From positions 1,489,146 to 1,553,145 of the forward strand of contig NZ_JAAWWL010000001.1 in the NCBI RefSeq assembly GCF_012272815.1: DNA of 64,000 nucleotides. Direction: 5' to 3'. Shown in pieces: positions 31,996-41,416 of the stretch; positions within the stretch are counted from its first letter, which is position 1, and each line of letters begins with the position of its first letter. The translations under genes were made by a program, and so were the position numbers. Source of the stretch: Croceivirga thetidis. GTDB lineage: Bacteria; Bacteroidota; Bacteroidia; Flavobacteriales; Flavobacteriaceae. The notes below the pieces were generated by a model. That model was not told the DNA's origin, ran no database searches, and saw only the letters and a list, made by a program, of their open reading frames with translations.

Positions 31996-33600
31996 TTATT
32001 TCTGATTAACCAAATTCATTAGATCAACATCATTTCCAAGTAAAACTTGATTGCCATCTATACGTCCTTTCAATGGACCATTTTCCAATTTAAGAACTCC
32101 TCTTGGGCAAACCGCAGAACAAATACCACAACCTACACAACTAGAACGAACGATGTTTTCTCCTTTTTGGGCATAGGCGCGTACGTCGATTCCCATTTCG
32201 CAATAGGTAGAGCAGTTGCCACAAGAAATACATTGACCTCCGTTGGTGGTAATTCGAAACCTCGAAAATAAACGTTGTTGAAAACCAAGTATAGCTGCCA
32301 TGGGACAACCAAAGCGACACCAAACACGATTACCAAAAATTGGATAGAAGCCGGTGCCAATAACGCCCGAGAAAATACTGCCAATCAAAAAGGAATACGA
32401 TTTTCGAAGCGTTTCTGATTTGAAGAGGAAAACGTTACCATCTCCACTAAAAAAGTGAAAGCCGATAAGTGCCATGATGATGACAAAATAGCCGATAGCA
32501 CCGTATTTAGCATCCTTTTTAAATTCATCTTTTTTGAATACTATCACTAGCACAAAAATTGCGGTCAACAATACAGCAACACCGATTAAAAATGTGCTTT
32601 TGGTCAACCAATACTTACTAGTATCATTACCAAGGTAAGAGTAGATTACGGCTGTGGTCATCAAGGTCACGAAAACGACAACACTGTGCACGACCCAACG
32701 TTCAATTTTCCAAGCCTTTAAAGATTTGTCACTTAATTGACGAAAAGAATCACCTGCTGTTTCGGCCAAACCGCCACATCCACAGACCCATGAACAATAC
32801 CACCGTTTACCAAATCTGAATGTCAAAATAGGACTGATAACAAAGATGGTAACTATGCCGAATATGAGCATTGCGAAGCCGATATCACCCGAACTCAAAA
32901 ATCCTTTAATGCGATAGCCTTCAAAATTATAGTAATTCAATGGCCACATGTTTTTAAGGTCATAATAGGGCAGGCTTCCGCCATTTAATACCGAACTACC
33001 ATTTAATCGAGCCATAAACTCAGGTATCAAAAATGCAAAAGCCAATTGAAAGAACATTACACTAAAGGTGCGAATACGTTCGTAGCGGTTATGGCGATAT
33101 TTCCACAAGAATTTGATACCAAAGGCAATAATTGCTACTGTATATAATGTGCCGTAAACGAACCATTGACTTGCCGGATTGCCACTAAGCATTTTACTTA
33201 AGGGGTCAAACAAACCGATTACACCCTTGTTTTCACCGCCATTGACCAAACCTAAATATTCTGGATAGAAATAAAGGATGATATAAAACCCAGTCAAAGC
33301 AATCCCTGCAATCCATCCCCAGAAACCTTTGCTTGAAATTGATTTAAACCAAACCCCATCGTTTTTAATTCCCGGAGTTTTGTCCAAATAGGCATCCCAA
33401 GAAAACCAAACCGTACCCACAAGAATGGCACCTAAGGCGAATCCCAACCAAAGGCCCTTGTTTGGAAAGCCCACATTGAAGGTGGCCAAGAGTAAGATTG
33501 CCAAGCCTAGCATTCCCAATAGGGTCGCAAGCTTTTGATTTTTACTTAATGTAACTGGTGGTTGACCCGTCAAGGCCATACTTCTGTCGTAAGTGCTCAT
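31996..33600 (-). CDS. Membrane polyferredoxin (NapH/NosR-like 4Fe-4S protein)
   Basis: 534 residues with about nine membrane helices. Cys-rich loops WYCSWVCGCGGLAETAGD and WCRFGCPMAAILGFQQR are of the NapH/NosR/CcoG type. Near the C-terminus are two 4Fe-4S ferredoxin motifs, CISCGNCSTYCEMGID and CVGCGICSAVCPRGVL. The protein should pass electrons across or along the inner membrane. It is followed upstream, 6 bases away, by a FAD/NAD(P) oxidoreductase, the likely electron donor. No nitrate or nitrous-oxide reductase gene is in the window, so the acceptor is unknown. Confidence 0.87.
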   Translation of the reverse strand: MSTYDRSMALTGQPPVTLSKNQKLATLLGMLGLAILLLATFNVGFPNKGLWLGFALGAILVGTVWFSWDAYLDKTPGIKNDGVWFKSISSKGFWGWIAGIALTGFYIILYFYPEYLGLVNGGENKGVIGLFDPLSKMLSGNPASQWFVYGTLYTVAIIAFGIKFLWKYRHNRYERIRTFSVMFFQLAFAFLIPEFMARLNGSSVLNGGSLPYYDLKNMWPLNYYNFEGYRIKGFLSSGDIGFAMLIFGIVTIFVISPILTFRFGKRWYCSWVCGCGGLAETAGDSFRQLSDKSLKAWKIERWVVHSVVVFVTLMTTAVIYSYLGNDTSKYWLTKSTFLIGVAVLLTAIFVLVIVFKKDEFKKDAKYGAIGYFVIIMALIGFHFFSGDGNVFLFKSETLRKSYSFLIGSIFSGVIGTGFYPIFGNRVWCRFGCPMAAILGFQQRLFSRFRITTNGGQCISCGNCSTYCEMGIDVRAYAQKGENIVRSSCVGCGICSAVCPRGVLKLENGPLKGRIDGNQVLLGNDVDLMNLVNQK

Positions 33601-33606
33601 TTCTTA

Positions 33607-34953
33607 TTAGTTGAGTTGAAATATGCGTTTTAGGCTTTTCTTTTTTGGTTTAATGGATTTTTCAAAAGCCGAATTGTAACTGGATACAATGTCTTGTTCG
33701 TATTGTTTGTAGAATTCAGGGTCAAAGTTGGCATCAGCAAGATGCTCCAAAACATAGTCCGCACTTTTTTCTTCGGTTAGCCATCGGTCAAATACCTCAT
33801 GGCGCATTCGAATTCCGAAAGTGTTTATCCCTAAAAATTTATTGGAATCTTGGTCAAAGGATACCGTAACACAGACTTTGTCCTGAGGGTGCCTCCAATG
33901 AAATTGTTCTTCGTAATCCAGTTTTCCTTTTTTGCCAAAAACCCAGCCGTAGGTTTGATATTCAATATCCAAGAACTTTGCAGAGTTGAACCAGTGTCCA
34001 GGTTTGTACTCAATTCTATTGCCACAAATAGTTTGGGCAACGGTTTCCCCCATCATCCGACCGGTATACCAAACCGCCTCGATAGGCCGTCGATTGCCAA
34101 TTGCTTCATGTTGCTCAGCACAATCACCTATGGCGTAAACATCTTTTACATTGGTTTCTAGAAATCGGTTGACCTTGACCCCACGGCCAAGTTCAATTTC
34201 AGAACTTTTCAAAAAATCAACATTAGGAGAGACCCCGGCTGTCAATCCAACCACGTTGCATTCAATAGTTTCACCTTTATCCGTGGTCACGGCTTTAACC
34301 CTACCATTTTCATCTGGAATGATTTCCACCAGATTGGTACCCAATCGTAAATCAATATGGTGCTCCAGTATATGTTCATTGATGAGTTGTGATTCTCCAT
34401 CGGGTAAGACCCCGTTCCAAAAACTACTTTCCCGGACCAAGAATGTAACAGGAATTCCTCTACTGTGAAGCATTTCAGCCAACTCTATCCCAATTAGTCC
34501 TCCACCAACAATTACGGCCCGTTTACAAATTTCCCTATTCGGAGCATTGACTTCCAATAAATCCAAATCTTGCTTTGAATAAAGGCCTTGAACCCCATGT
34601 AAATCTTGCCCTGGCCAACCAAATTTGTTTGGTTTAGATCCAGTGGCAATAATCAATTTATCGTAATTCAGCGTTCGTGAACCGTCTAATTGCAGCTGCT
34701 TATTTTTTGTATCCACATGGTTAACATAGGCTCGGACCAACTCAATTCTATTCTTCTCCCAAAACCAATTTTCATAGGGTTGGATATGTTCAAATTTCAT
34801 GTGTCCCATGTAGACATACATGAGCGCAGTACGGGAAAAGAAAAAGTCGGTTTCGGCTGAAACTATGATAATTCGTTTGTTGGATAGTTTTCGAATATGT
34901 CTTGCAGCAGTAACGCCTGCAATCCCATTTCCGATTATTACAATATTCTCCAT
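33607..34953 (-). CDS. FAD-dependent NAD(P)H oxidoreductase (pyridine nucleotide-disulfide family, NirB/rubredoxin-reductase-like)
   Basis: 448 residues. The FAD Rossmann motif is IVIIGNGIAGVTAARHIRKL; then LIIATGSKPNK, the NAD(P)H motif AVIVGGGLIGIELAEMLHSRG and VYAIGDCAEQHEAIGNRR, the second FAD contact. No redox-active CxxC or disulfide pair is seen, so it should act as an electron-transfer reductase. The C-terminal 100 residues are family-specific. The gene is directly upstream of the polyferredoxin gene, and together they probably form a two-part NAD(P)H-to-quinone or -protein electron route. The upstream spacer is 136 bases to a divergent amidase gene. Confidence 0.88.
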   Translation of the reverse strand: MENIVIIGNGIAGVTAARHIRKLSNKRIIIVSAETDFFFSRTALMYVYMGHMKFEHIQPYENWFWEKNRIELVRAYVNHVDTKNKQLQLDGSRTLNYDKLIIATGSKPNKFGWPGQDLHGVQGLYSKQDLDLLEVNAPNREICKRAVIVGGGLIGIELAEMLHSRGIPVTFLVRESSFWNGVLPDGESQLINEHILEHHIDLRLGTNLVEIIPDENGRVKAVTTDKGETIECNVVGLTAGVSPNVDFLKSSEIELGRGVKVNRFLETNVKDVYAIGDCAEQHEAIGNRRPIEAVWYTGRMMGETVAQTICGNRIEYKPGHWFNSAKFLDIEYQTYGWVFGKKGKLDYEEQFHWRHPQDKVCVTVSFDQDSNKFLGINTFGIRMRHEVFDRWLTEEKSADYVLEHLADANFDPEFYKQYEQDIVSSYNSAFEKSIKPKKKSLKRIFQLN

Positions 34954-35089
34954 TTATTGGTAGTTGATTGGCAATCTGTCGTTACTAAAGGTATAAACTT
35001 TACAAAGTTTTTATCATTTCGCCGAAAATTCTTTTGGCAAGGTTTCTGATTGCATAGGACATAAGTATATTTCAGCGAACTTTTACAAC

Positions 35090-36100
35090 ATGACAATTAT
35101 TCGCATATCAGTTCTATTTTTTTGTCTGGGATTTTTTATCCAAACAGTTGCTCTCGCTCAAGATTCAACGCGAACGGTAACAGCAGAAGCGGGTGACGGA
35201 ATTTTTTCAATTCTTCGAAGAAATGGTTTAAATCCTGCCGAATATTTGAATCCATTTATTGAACTCAATCGTGAAAGTTTGGGAGATGATTTTGGTTTGA
35301 CTGTAGGTGCGAAGTATCAATTACCTAAACTTAAAACCATGGGGAAGAAAGTGAGAGCAGTTTCTTATCCCATTTTTGGTAAGGAAAATGAGGTTGTCGA
35401 TTCGCTAAGCAATCAATTAAGAGGCGCGGTCTATTATTTAATAGCTGGTCATGGTGGTCCCGACCCTGGAGCAATTACCAAATATCGAGATATGCTAGTC
35501 GCTGAAGACGAATATGCCTATGACATTACACTTCGTTTAGCAAAAGAGTTGATTTCACACGGAGCCGAAGTTCATTTGATCATTAAGGATGAAAATGATG
35601 GGATTAGGGATGACCGAATACTCGATATGGATACTGACGAAACTGCAATGGGTGAAACTATTCCTTTAAATCAACTTGCTCGGCTAAAACAGCGAACAGA
35701 CCAGGTCAATGAATTGTATTTACAGAAAAGAGGGAAGTATCAACGTTTATTGGTAACCCATGTAGATAGTCGTGCCAAGGGTACCAACATTGATGTATTT
35801 TTTTATCATCATGAAAAAAGTAAGAATGGAAAAAGACTAGCAGAGAGCATTCACGAAACTTTTAAAAAGAAGTACAAAAGGTTTCAGCCTAATCGTAAAT
35901 ACACGGGTACATTTTCAGAGCGAAGCAATTTGTATTTGGTAAAAAACACATATCCGGCCATGGTTTACATTGAAGTTGGAAATATAAAAAACCAGAAAGA
36001 TCAGAAACGGATTTTTGACCCTGAGAACAGACAGGCATTGGCCAAATGGATCTCAGAGGGTCTTTTGCTTGACTTTAAAACAAGAAATTCTTCAAATTAA
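35090..36100 (+). CDS. N-acetylmuramoyl-L-alanine amidase (Amidase_3-type) with LysM-like N-terminal region
   Basis: 336 residues. A signal peptide (to about residue 23, IQTVALAQ) precedes a LysM-like region (about 29-80: EAGDGIFSILRRNGLNPAEY, GAKYQLPK) and an Amidase_3 fold. The zinc site reads His121 in AGHGGPDPGA, Glu139 or Glu141 in VAEDEYAYDI, His224 in VTHVDSRAKG and the catalytic Glu295 in VYIEVGNIKN. It should cut the amide between muramic acid and L-Ala in the periplasm. A paralogue lies at 40321-41307 with nearly the whole site gone. It is divergent from the FAD oxidoreductase gene. Confidence 0.85.
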   Translation: MTIIRISVLFFCLGFFIQTVALAQDSTRTVTAEAGDGIFSILRRNGLNPAEYLNPFIELNRESLGDDFGLTVGAKYQLPKLKTMGKKVRAVSYPIFGKENEVVDSLSNQLRGAVYYLIAGHGGPDPGAITKYRDMLVAEDEYAYDITLRLAKELISHGAEVHLIIKDENDGIRDDRILDMDTDETAMGETIPLNQLARLKQRTDQVNELYLQKRGKYQRLLVTHVDSRAKGTNIDVFFYHHEKSKNGKRLAESIHETFKKKYKRFQPNRKYTGTFSERSNLYLVKNTYPAMVYIEVGNIKNQKDQKRIFDPENRQALAKWISEGLLLDFKTRNSSN

Positions 36101-36159
36101 ATTAATGTTAAAGTGTTGAGTTTTTAATTCTTGTGCGACCAAGCAAAAAATTCAATGAA

Positions 36160-36873
36160 ATGAAAAATGCAGTTCTAGTTTTTTTTAGCCTCTTTTTATT
36201 ACAAGGTTTTTCACAATCAGTAGATACTTTTTTTTCTAAGACTGATGCCTTTTTCAAAGCGAACGTAAAAAATGGCTTAGTTGATTATAGCGGCATAAAG
36301 GAAAACCCTGGAGAACTGAATTCAATTCTAGATTTAGCTAAATCGATTCGTATTTCTAAAGACGATACCAAGGCTTTTCAAGCTTTTTGGATTAATGGAT
36401 ACAATCTGCATGTAATAAAAGGTATCATAGACAACTATCCAGTAAAATCGCCTTTGGATATTAATGGGTTCTTTGATAAAACGAAACGAGACATAGGCGG
36501 TATCCAAATCACCTTAAATGATATTGAGAACAAGCTACTGCGAGAAAACTTTAGTCATGAGGCAAGATTTCATTTTGTATTGGTCTGCGCAGGTTTGGGT
36601 TGCCCACCCATCATTGATGGTGCTTACTCGCCCAGCAAACTTGAAGCGCAGTTGCAAAAACAAACCGAATTGGCCTTAAATAATCCCAACTTTATTAAAG
36701 TAAAGGGTAAGAAAGTTCTCGTTAGCCAAATATTTGAATGGTACAAAGTTGATTTTACCCAAGATGGAAAAGATGAAATACAATTCATAAATCAGTTTAG
36801 AAACGAGAAACTAGATACAAAAGCTAAGTTGGGGTATTACCCCTATGACTGGACTTTAAATACAGTACGGTAA
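36160..36873 (+). CDS. DUF547 secreted protein
   Basis: I start at ATG 36160 (MKNAVLVFFSLFLLQGFSQS, a good signal peptide) rather than the GTG at 36133. The mature 220 residues show the DUF547 pattern: KAFQAFWINGYNLHVIKGII, then a conserved HFVLVCAGLGCPPI with a Cys pair, and the C-terminal FEWYKVDF. DUF547 is widespread in Bacteroidota and of unknown function; some members have been linked to thiol or glutathione chemistry, unverified. Secreted to the periplasm. Its start is 59 bases after the amidase, and the next gene begins 24 bases after its stop. Confidence 0.85.
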   Translation: MKNAVLVFFSLFLLQGFSQSVDTFFSKTDAFFKANVKNGLVDYSGIKENPGELNSILDLAKSIRISKDDTKAFQAFWINGYNLHVIKGIIDNYPVKSPLDINGFFDKTKRDIGGIQITLNDIENKLLRENFSHEARFHFVLVCAGLGCPPIIDGAYSPSKLEAQLQKQTELALNNPNFIKVKGKKVLVSQIFEWYKVDFTQDGKDEIQFINQFRNEKLDTKAKLGYYPYDWTLNTVR

Positions 36874-36897
36874 ACTAACAATCCTAAAAATTTAAAA

Positions 36898-37770
36898 ATG
36901 AAAAAATTAAAACAGCATATTTGCTTAATAGGTCTGCTATTGGTGAGTCTGAATCTTATAGCACAAGATGATACTCCACAAGGCAGTAATATTCAAAACC
37001 TTACGCCCTCAAAACTAATTGGTAAAGGGCAGTGGGATATTAAGTGGTTCAATAATTTATATACAGAAACAGAGGATACATTTAATGGCGACATACCTAG
37101 AAATGTATTTTTTACTTCAACTCTCGATGTCTTTACCGGTGTTGGAGATAATAAAAGGGTCAACCTTGGTGTATTGTTAGAATTCAGGTCTAATACCGTA
37201 GGTGGTAGGGGACTTTTTGATTTCCTCTCGTTTGACGGAGAAGAAGGATCGGCCCGATCAGGTCTAACCTCCATTGCCCCTGCAATTAAGTTTACCCCAT
37301 TTTCAAACGTTGGAAATTTCTCGATTCAAAGTGCGCTATTCATACCATTGGTTGATAACGAAACGGAAAATGGCGTATTCCTCGACCAAAATGGGTTTAT
37401 ATGGCAAAACAGGTTCTTTTACGATTATTCATTTGCCGAGGGTAAATGGCAACTGTTTTCTGAGCTTAATTCAGAATTAAATTTTGGTGATGAGGCCGAT
37501 AGCTTTGCCAACAATAGCTTGAGACTAACTCCAGGACTATTTTTAAGCTACTTTCCAAGTTCAAAATTTACAGTTTTAGGCTTGGTTCAACACTCTCAGC
37601 TTATTGATTTGGGCAATGAATTTTCACAAAATTTTACAGCCTTGGGTGGCGGTGTAAAGTACCAGCTAACAGATGAACTGAATATTGAGGCATTGTATAC
37701 CAACTTTGTTAGGGGCAATGACACTGGTTTGGGTCAAACCTACAATATCGGTTTGAGGGCCGTATTCTAA
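36898..37770 (+). CDS. Outer-membrane beta-barrel protein of unknown function
   Basis: 290 residues with a signal peptide (LIGLLLVSLNLIAQ) followed by DDTPQGSNIQNLTPSKLIGK. The rest alternates hydrophobic and polar residues in strands (about 12 can be drawn) and ends in Phe (GLRAVF), the outer-membrane barrel signature. No TonB box and no plug domain, and too short for SusC. Probably a small porin or a family of flavobacterial barrel proteins. Same strand and close to DUF547 and an Omp85-like gene, so it may belong to an envelope transcript. Confidence 0.75.
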   Translation: MKKLKQHICLIGLLLVSLNLIAQDDTPQGSNIQNLTPSKLIGKGQWDIKWFNNLYTETEDTFNGDIPRNVFFTSTLDVFTGVGDNKRVNLGVLLEFRSNTVGGRGLFDFLSFDGEEGSARSGLTSIAPAIKFTPFSNVGNFSIQSALFIPLVDNETENGVFLDQNGFIWQNRFFYDYSFAEGKWQLFSELNSELNFGDEADSFANNSLRLTPGLFLSYFPSSKFTVLGLVQHSQLIDLGNEFSQNFTALGGGVKYQLTDELNIEALYTNFVRGNDTGLGQTYNIGLRAVF

Positions 37771-37825
37771 TATTTTACAACTTTTGTCTTGGAGCCTTAT
37801 TTTTGAATAAAAATTGCTGACTCCA

Positions 37826-39085
37826 ATGCACAAAGCTTGGTTCTTTATCTTTTTTGTTGTTGTCGAGTTTTCTTGGAGCCAAAGTATTGTTTCAGAAATC
37901 AGGGTTCAGGGTAATAAGCGCACTAATACGGGCTTTGTTGAGGATTTTGTTTCTTTAAGGGAAGGAGATGTCCTGGACTCAATCGTAATTGCAAAAGATG
38001 TCGCCAGGTTGATTCGACTCCCTTCGGTTTCACATGCCTATTTCGAAGTTAATGAAGGTCAAATCGAAGATGAATTTGTTGTGGTTTATGGTATCGAGGA
38101 AAATTTTACTTTGATACCATTTGCCAATGTATATACTTCTAACAATGATGAATTTGCCTTTAGAATAGGACTACAAGAATTCAATTTTTTAGGACGGAAC
38201 ATTACCCTTGGAGCTTTTTATCAGTACGATGTTTTTCATTCAGTAGGGTTAAGTGCAAGGGTTCCATACCTGTTCTCGAATAAACTTGGTGTAGCATTCA
38301 ATTACCAAGACCTTACGACTCAAGAACCTGTCTTTTTAGAGAGTGGTGAAGCGGATTATCGGTACAATAACGAATCCTATGAATTCTTACTGCTCTATGA
38401 GCCCAACTTTAAGCATCGCTTTGAAACTGGATTAAATTTCTTTACCGAGGATTACCAATATTTAGAAGGAGCCACCGACGTAAATGTTCCACAAGAATTG
38501 GTTGTTTCAAAGCTATTGTACAAGTTGTTATACAAGTACGACGGACTTACCTATTACTATTACTTTTTGGATGGTTTTCGTAGTGATTTGAATTTGCAAT
38601 ATGTACGAAGTTCGAGCAACGCTTTACCCGATTTTTGGATTGGATTTAATGATTTCTCATATTTCAAAAGAGTGGGTAATAAAGGAAATTGGGCAACCCG
38701 GTTGCGATTGGGGCTGGCAAGTAATATTGATACGCCCTTTGCTCCCTTTGCTGTGGACAATAATTTAAATATTAGGGGTGTTGGCAATACAATTGATAGG
38801 GGGACCGCTGCCATTGTATTAAATAGTGAATTTCGGTATTCACTAATCGAAAAAGACTGGTTTGTATTACAATCAAACATATTTGTAGATGGAGGAAGTT
38901 GGAGAAATCCGGGAGGAGATTTAGGTGATTTTGGCGATAGCCAAAACCTTAGGGTTTATCCTGGTTTCGGACTCCGATTTATTCATAAGCAAATTTTCAA
39001 TGCGGTATTTAGAATTGATTACGGTATTGGTGTTACAGATAATTCAACTAGTGGTATCGTTTTTGGAATTGGGCAATATTTTTAG
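37826..39085 (+). CDS. Omp85/BamA-superfamily barrel protein with one POTRA domain
   Basis: Start at ATG 37826 (MHKAWFFIFFVVVEFSWSQ), giving 419 residues; a TTG at 37814 would add four residues. After the signal peptide a single POTRA-like domain is seen (about 25-100: VSEIRVQGNKRTNTGFVEDF and VVVYGIEENFTLIPF). The barrel follows and ends GIGQYF. The late motif DNNLNIRGVGNTIDRGTAAI matches the Omp85 conserved strand-turn (an RGxxN-type loop). Full BamA has five POTRAs, so this is a small relative with a specialised role (protein or lipid insertion), not the essential BamA. Confidence 0.8.
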   Translation: MHKAWFFIFFVVVEFSWSQSIVSEIRVQGNKRTNTGFVEDFVSLREGDVLDSIVIAKDVARLIRLPSVSHAYFEVNEGQIEDEFVVVYGIEENFTLIPFANVYTSNNDEFAFRIGLQEFNFLGRNITLGAFYQYDVFHSVGLSARVPYLFSNKLGVAFNYQDLTTQEPVFLESGEADYRYNNESYEFLLLYEPNFKHRFETGLNFFTEDYQYLEGATDVNVPQELVVSKLLYKLLYKYDGLTYYYYFLDGFRSDLNLQYVRSSSNALPDFWIGFNDFSYFKRVGNKGNWATRLRLGLASNIDTPFAPFAVDNNLNIRGVGNTIDRGTAAIVLNSEFRYSLIEKDWFVLQSNIFVDGGSWRNPGGDLGDFGDSQNLRVYPGFGLRFIHKQIFNAVFRIDYGIGVTDNSTSGIVFGIGQYF

Positions 39086-39204
39086 GTCCTTAGAAAGAAG
39101 TTGATTTTCAAGAATGGTCAAATCCATAAAATAATCTTAAAAAGTGTTATTCGGACTGACTCTAAATCAGAATTCACCTATTTTTCTCGTAGAATCTATA
39201 AATC

Positions 39205-40209
39205 ATGCGGAGCTTAGGCCTACTTCTTCTTTGTTTACTACAATTTTCGTGTTCAAGTCAGAACGAATCAAAAATTAATGGAGTGAGTTTTGTTGCGAAT
39301 CCGGATCGCGCTAATCAATCTCATGTAAACCCAGTTTTAGATATTGGAGCCAATTATGCAGCGGTAATGCCATTTGGTTTCGTTAGGAATCTTCAAGATC
39401 CTGGAGTGATTTTTGATACAGACCGCCAGTGGTTTGGTGAAACCAAAGTAGGGGCCAAGCAATACATTGAAATCTTGAAGAAAAATGGTATTCAGATAAT
39501 GGTAAAACCACAAATATGGGTTTGGCGAGGTGAATTTACAGGTGATTTATTGATGAATTCAGAAGATGACTGGGTAAAGTTCGAAAATTCATATGAAAAA
39601 TTTATCCTGACTTACGCTCGTTTGGCCCAAGAAACGAATGCCGAAATTTATTGTATCGGTACCGAATTGGAAGAGTTTGTAAAGCACCGGCCTGAGTTTT
39701 GGCATAAACTGATTGGTGAGGTTCGTAAAATATATTCGGGTCAATTGACTTATGCGGCAAATTGGGATGAATACAAAAGGACCCCTTTTTGGGAGGATAT
39801 GGACTTTATAGGAGTAGATGCTTATTTTCCGCTTTCAGAAATGCGTGAGCCTTCCGTTGATGATATGAAAAAGGGTTGGCAAAAATGGAAAACTGCTCTA
39901 AAAGAGTTGTCAAATACAACAGATAAACCTATTCTCTTTACTGAATTTGGATACCGAAGTATGGATTATACGGCCAAAAAGCCATGGCTAGTTGATCGCA
40001 ATGAAATGGCTGTTAACCTACAATCACAAGCAGATGCTCTTAAAGTAACGTTTGAAGAATTTTGGAAAGAAGACTGGTTTGCAGGGGGGTTTGTATGGAA
40101 ATGGTTTATTCATCACGAGGATTCAGGTGGAGTGGAAGATAATCGGTTTACACCACAGAATAAGCCAGCACAAGAGGTTCTTAAGAAGGCTTTTTCAGAA
40201 TTTAACTAA
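39205..40209 (+). CDS. GH113-like glycoside hydrolase lipoprotein
   Basis: 334 residues. A lipoprotein signal (LLLLCLLQFSC, lipid Cys16) is followed by a TIM-barrel hydrolase similar to GH113 beta-mannanases and related glycosidases. Candidate acid/base Glu154 stands in IGTELEEF and candidate nucleophile Glu247 in ILFTEFGYRS, at the ends of strands 4 and 7, as in clan GH-A. Aromatic groups around KPQIWVWRGEF and GGFVWKWFIHH suit sugar stacking. Substrate unknown. No SusC/SusD genes are close, so it is not part of a classic polysaccharide locus. Confidence 0.8.
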   Translation: MRSLGLLLLCLLQFSCSSQNESKINGVSFVANPDRANQSHVNPVLDIGANYAAVMPFGFVRNLQDPGVIFDTDRQWFGETKVGAKQYIEILKKNGIQIMVKPQIWVWRGEFTGDLLMNSEDDWVKFENSYEKFILTYARLAQETNAEIYCIGTELEEFVKHRPEFWHKLIGEVRKIYSGQLTYAANWDEYKRTPFWEDMDFIGVDAYFPLSEMREPSVDDMKKGWQKWKTALKELSNTTDKPILFTEFGYRSMDYTAKKPWLVDRNEMAVNLQSQADALKVTFEEFWKEDWFAGGFVWKWFIHHEDSGGVEDNRFTPQNKPAQEVLKKAFSEFN

Positions 40210-40260
40210 TTAAGTAATTCGTAATTTCTTAACAATTTTTTAGTCACTTCATCGATTTAT

Positions 40261-40291
40261 TTTGCTTCTCATCGATAAGATGCTATATTCG
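40261..40291 (+). promoter_or_regulatory. Bacteroidota-type promoter for the pseudo-amidase gene
   Basis: TTTG (40261-40264), 19 bases, then TATATTCG (40284-40291), one base off TAnnTTTG. It ends 29 bases before the ATG at 40321. The spacing is ideal, which suggests that the inactivated paralogue is still expressed. Confidence 0.55.
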
Positions 40292-40320
40292 TAGGGCATT
40301 CATTGCAAACCAAACTAACA

Positions 40321-41307
40321 ATGAGACTCCTACTCCCCCTACTTTTATGCTTAGGTTCAGCTGTTTTGGCTATCGGCCAAACAGAGAACGACACCGTTGT
40401 TGCCAAACAAGGTGACGGAATATTTTCCGTATTGAGAAACCAAGGCTTAGATCCTGTTAAGTATTATCCTGCTTTTATTGAATTGAACATTGAGAATCTT
40501 AAGAATGGCAGTGAAATGGTACTTGGTGAGACTTACATAATACCAAAAGCTCCAGATTCCTATAAAGATATGGGGATAGCCGTTGACGTTGAAAATGCTA
40601 TCGAGACACCAATATTTGAAGAAGAATTGGCCGATTTTGAAAATAAGGGAGATAAACTGGAGAATGCAGTAATTTATTTAATGGCTTCTTCTTCCAATAG
40701 TTCAGCTAGTAGCGACCAAAGTCAGTTAAAAAAGGACGTTTTGAAATCTGTGGCTAAGCAATTGTTATTGAATGGTGCTAAAGTATACTTACTTCAAGGA
40801 ACTGATGAGGTTACAATTAATGAAGAGGAGTCTGAGAATAGTAAAGATAGCATTCAAGTTGAGGCCCCTATGGCAGGTTTAGATGCCATGCGTAACTATG
40901 TTGATGTTATTAATAAGTCTTTCTTGAAAAATTCAGGTAAGCAAAAATATCAAAGGTTATTGGTCATCGATTTAAAGCCAGGAACTACCAGTGAAAAATA
41001 TTATAAGGTTGCCGTCTTTCATGACAACAATACAGAGGGGGAACGATTCGCTACTAGCATGCAGCAAATATTTAATAAAAGTAAAATTCTTGATGATTCG
41101 AAGGATTTTACTGCTATATTTGCTCAGAAAAACAATCTTTTTTTAGCAAAAAATGCTTTACCTCCTTTAACGTTTATTGAAGTAGACGCTACTGAGAATC
41201 CAAAGATTGAAGGAAGAATTAAGGTCAAGCCAGAAAAGAATTGGTTGACCGATGTAATTACCAGCGGCATCGTAAATGACTATGCCCAACTGGAGTTTCA
41301 AGATTAA
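40321..41307 (+). CDS. Amidase_3-like pseudoenzyme, paralogue of the amidase at 35090-36100
   Basis: I start at ATG 40321 (MRLLLPLLLCLGSAVLAIGQ, a signal peptide), giving 328 residues. The protein aligns end to end with the amidase: AKQGDGIFSVLRNQGLDP matches EAGDGIFSILRRNGLNP, AVIYLMASSSNSSASS replaces AVYYLIAGHGGPDPGA, GKQKYQRLLVIDLKPG replaces GKYQRLLVTHVDSRAKG, and PLTFIEVDATEN keeps the glutamate of VYIEVGNIKN. So the first and third zinc ligands (both His) are gone, along with the acidic loop, while the fold-defining segments remain. The reading frame is intact. It is probably a non-catalytic peptidoglycan-binding or regulatory protein. Confidence 0.85.
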   Translation: MRLLLPLLLCLGSAVLAIGQTENDTVVAKQGDGIFSVLRNQGLDPVKYYPAFIELNIENLKNGSEMVLGETYIIPKAPDSYKDMGIAVDVENAIETPIFEEELADFENKGDKLENAVIYLMASSSNSSASSDQSQLKKDVLKSVAKQLLLNGAKVYLLQGTDEVTINEEESENSKDSIQVEAPMAGLDAMRNYVDVINKSFLKNSGKQKYQRLLVIDLKPGTTSEKYYKVAVFHDNNTEGERFATSMQQIFNKSKILDDSKDFTAIFAQKNNLFLAKNALPPLTFIEVDATENPKIEGRIKVKPEKNWLTDVITSGIVNDYAQLEFQD

Positions 41308-41416
41308 AAGGCTGTCGACGTGATTGTTATTCTGTATGTCTAGTGGGGTGGACATAGGAATTTTGTAACACTATATGCAAAAAACTACATCACTGCTGAC
41401 GGCCTTACTTCTTTAA

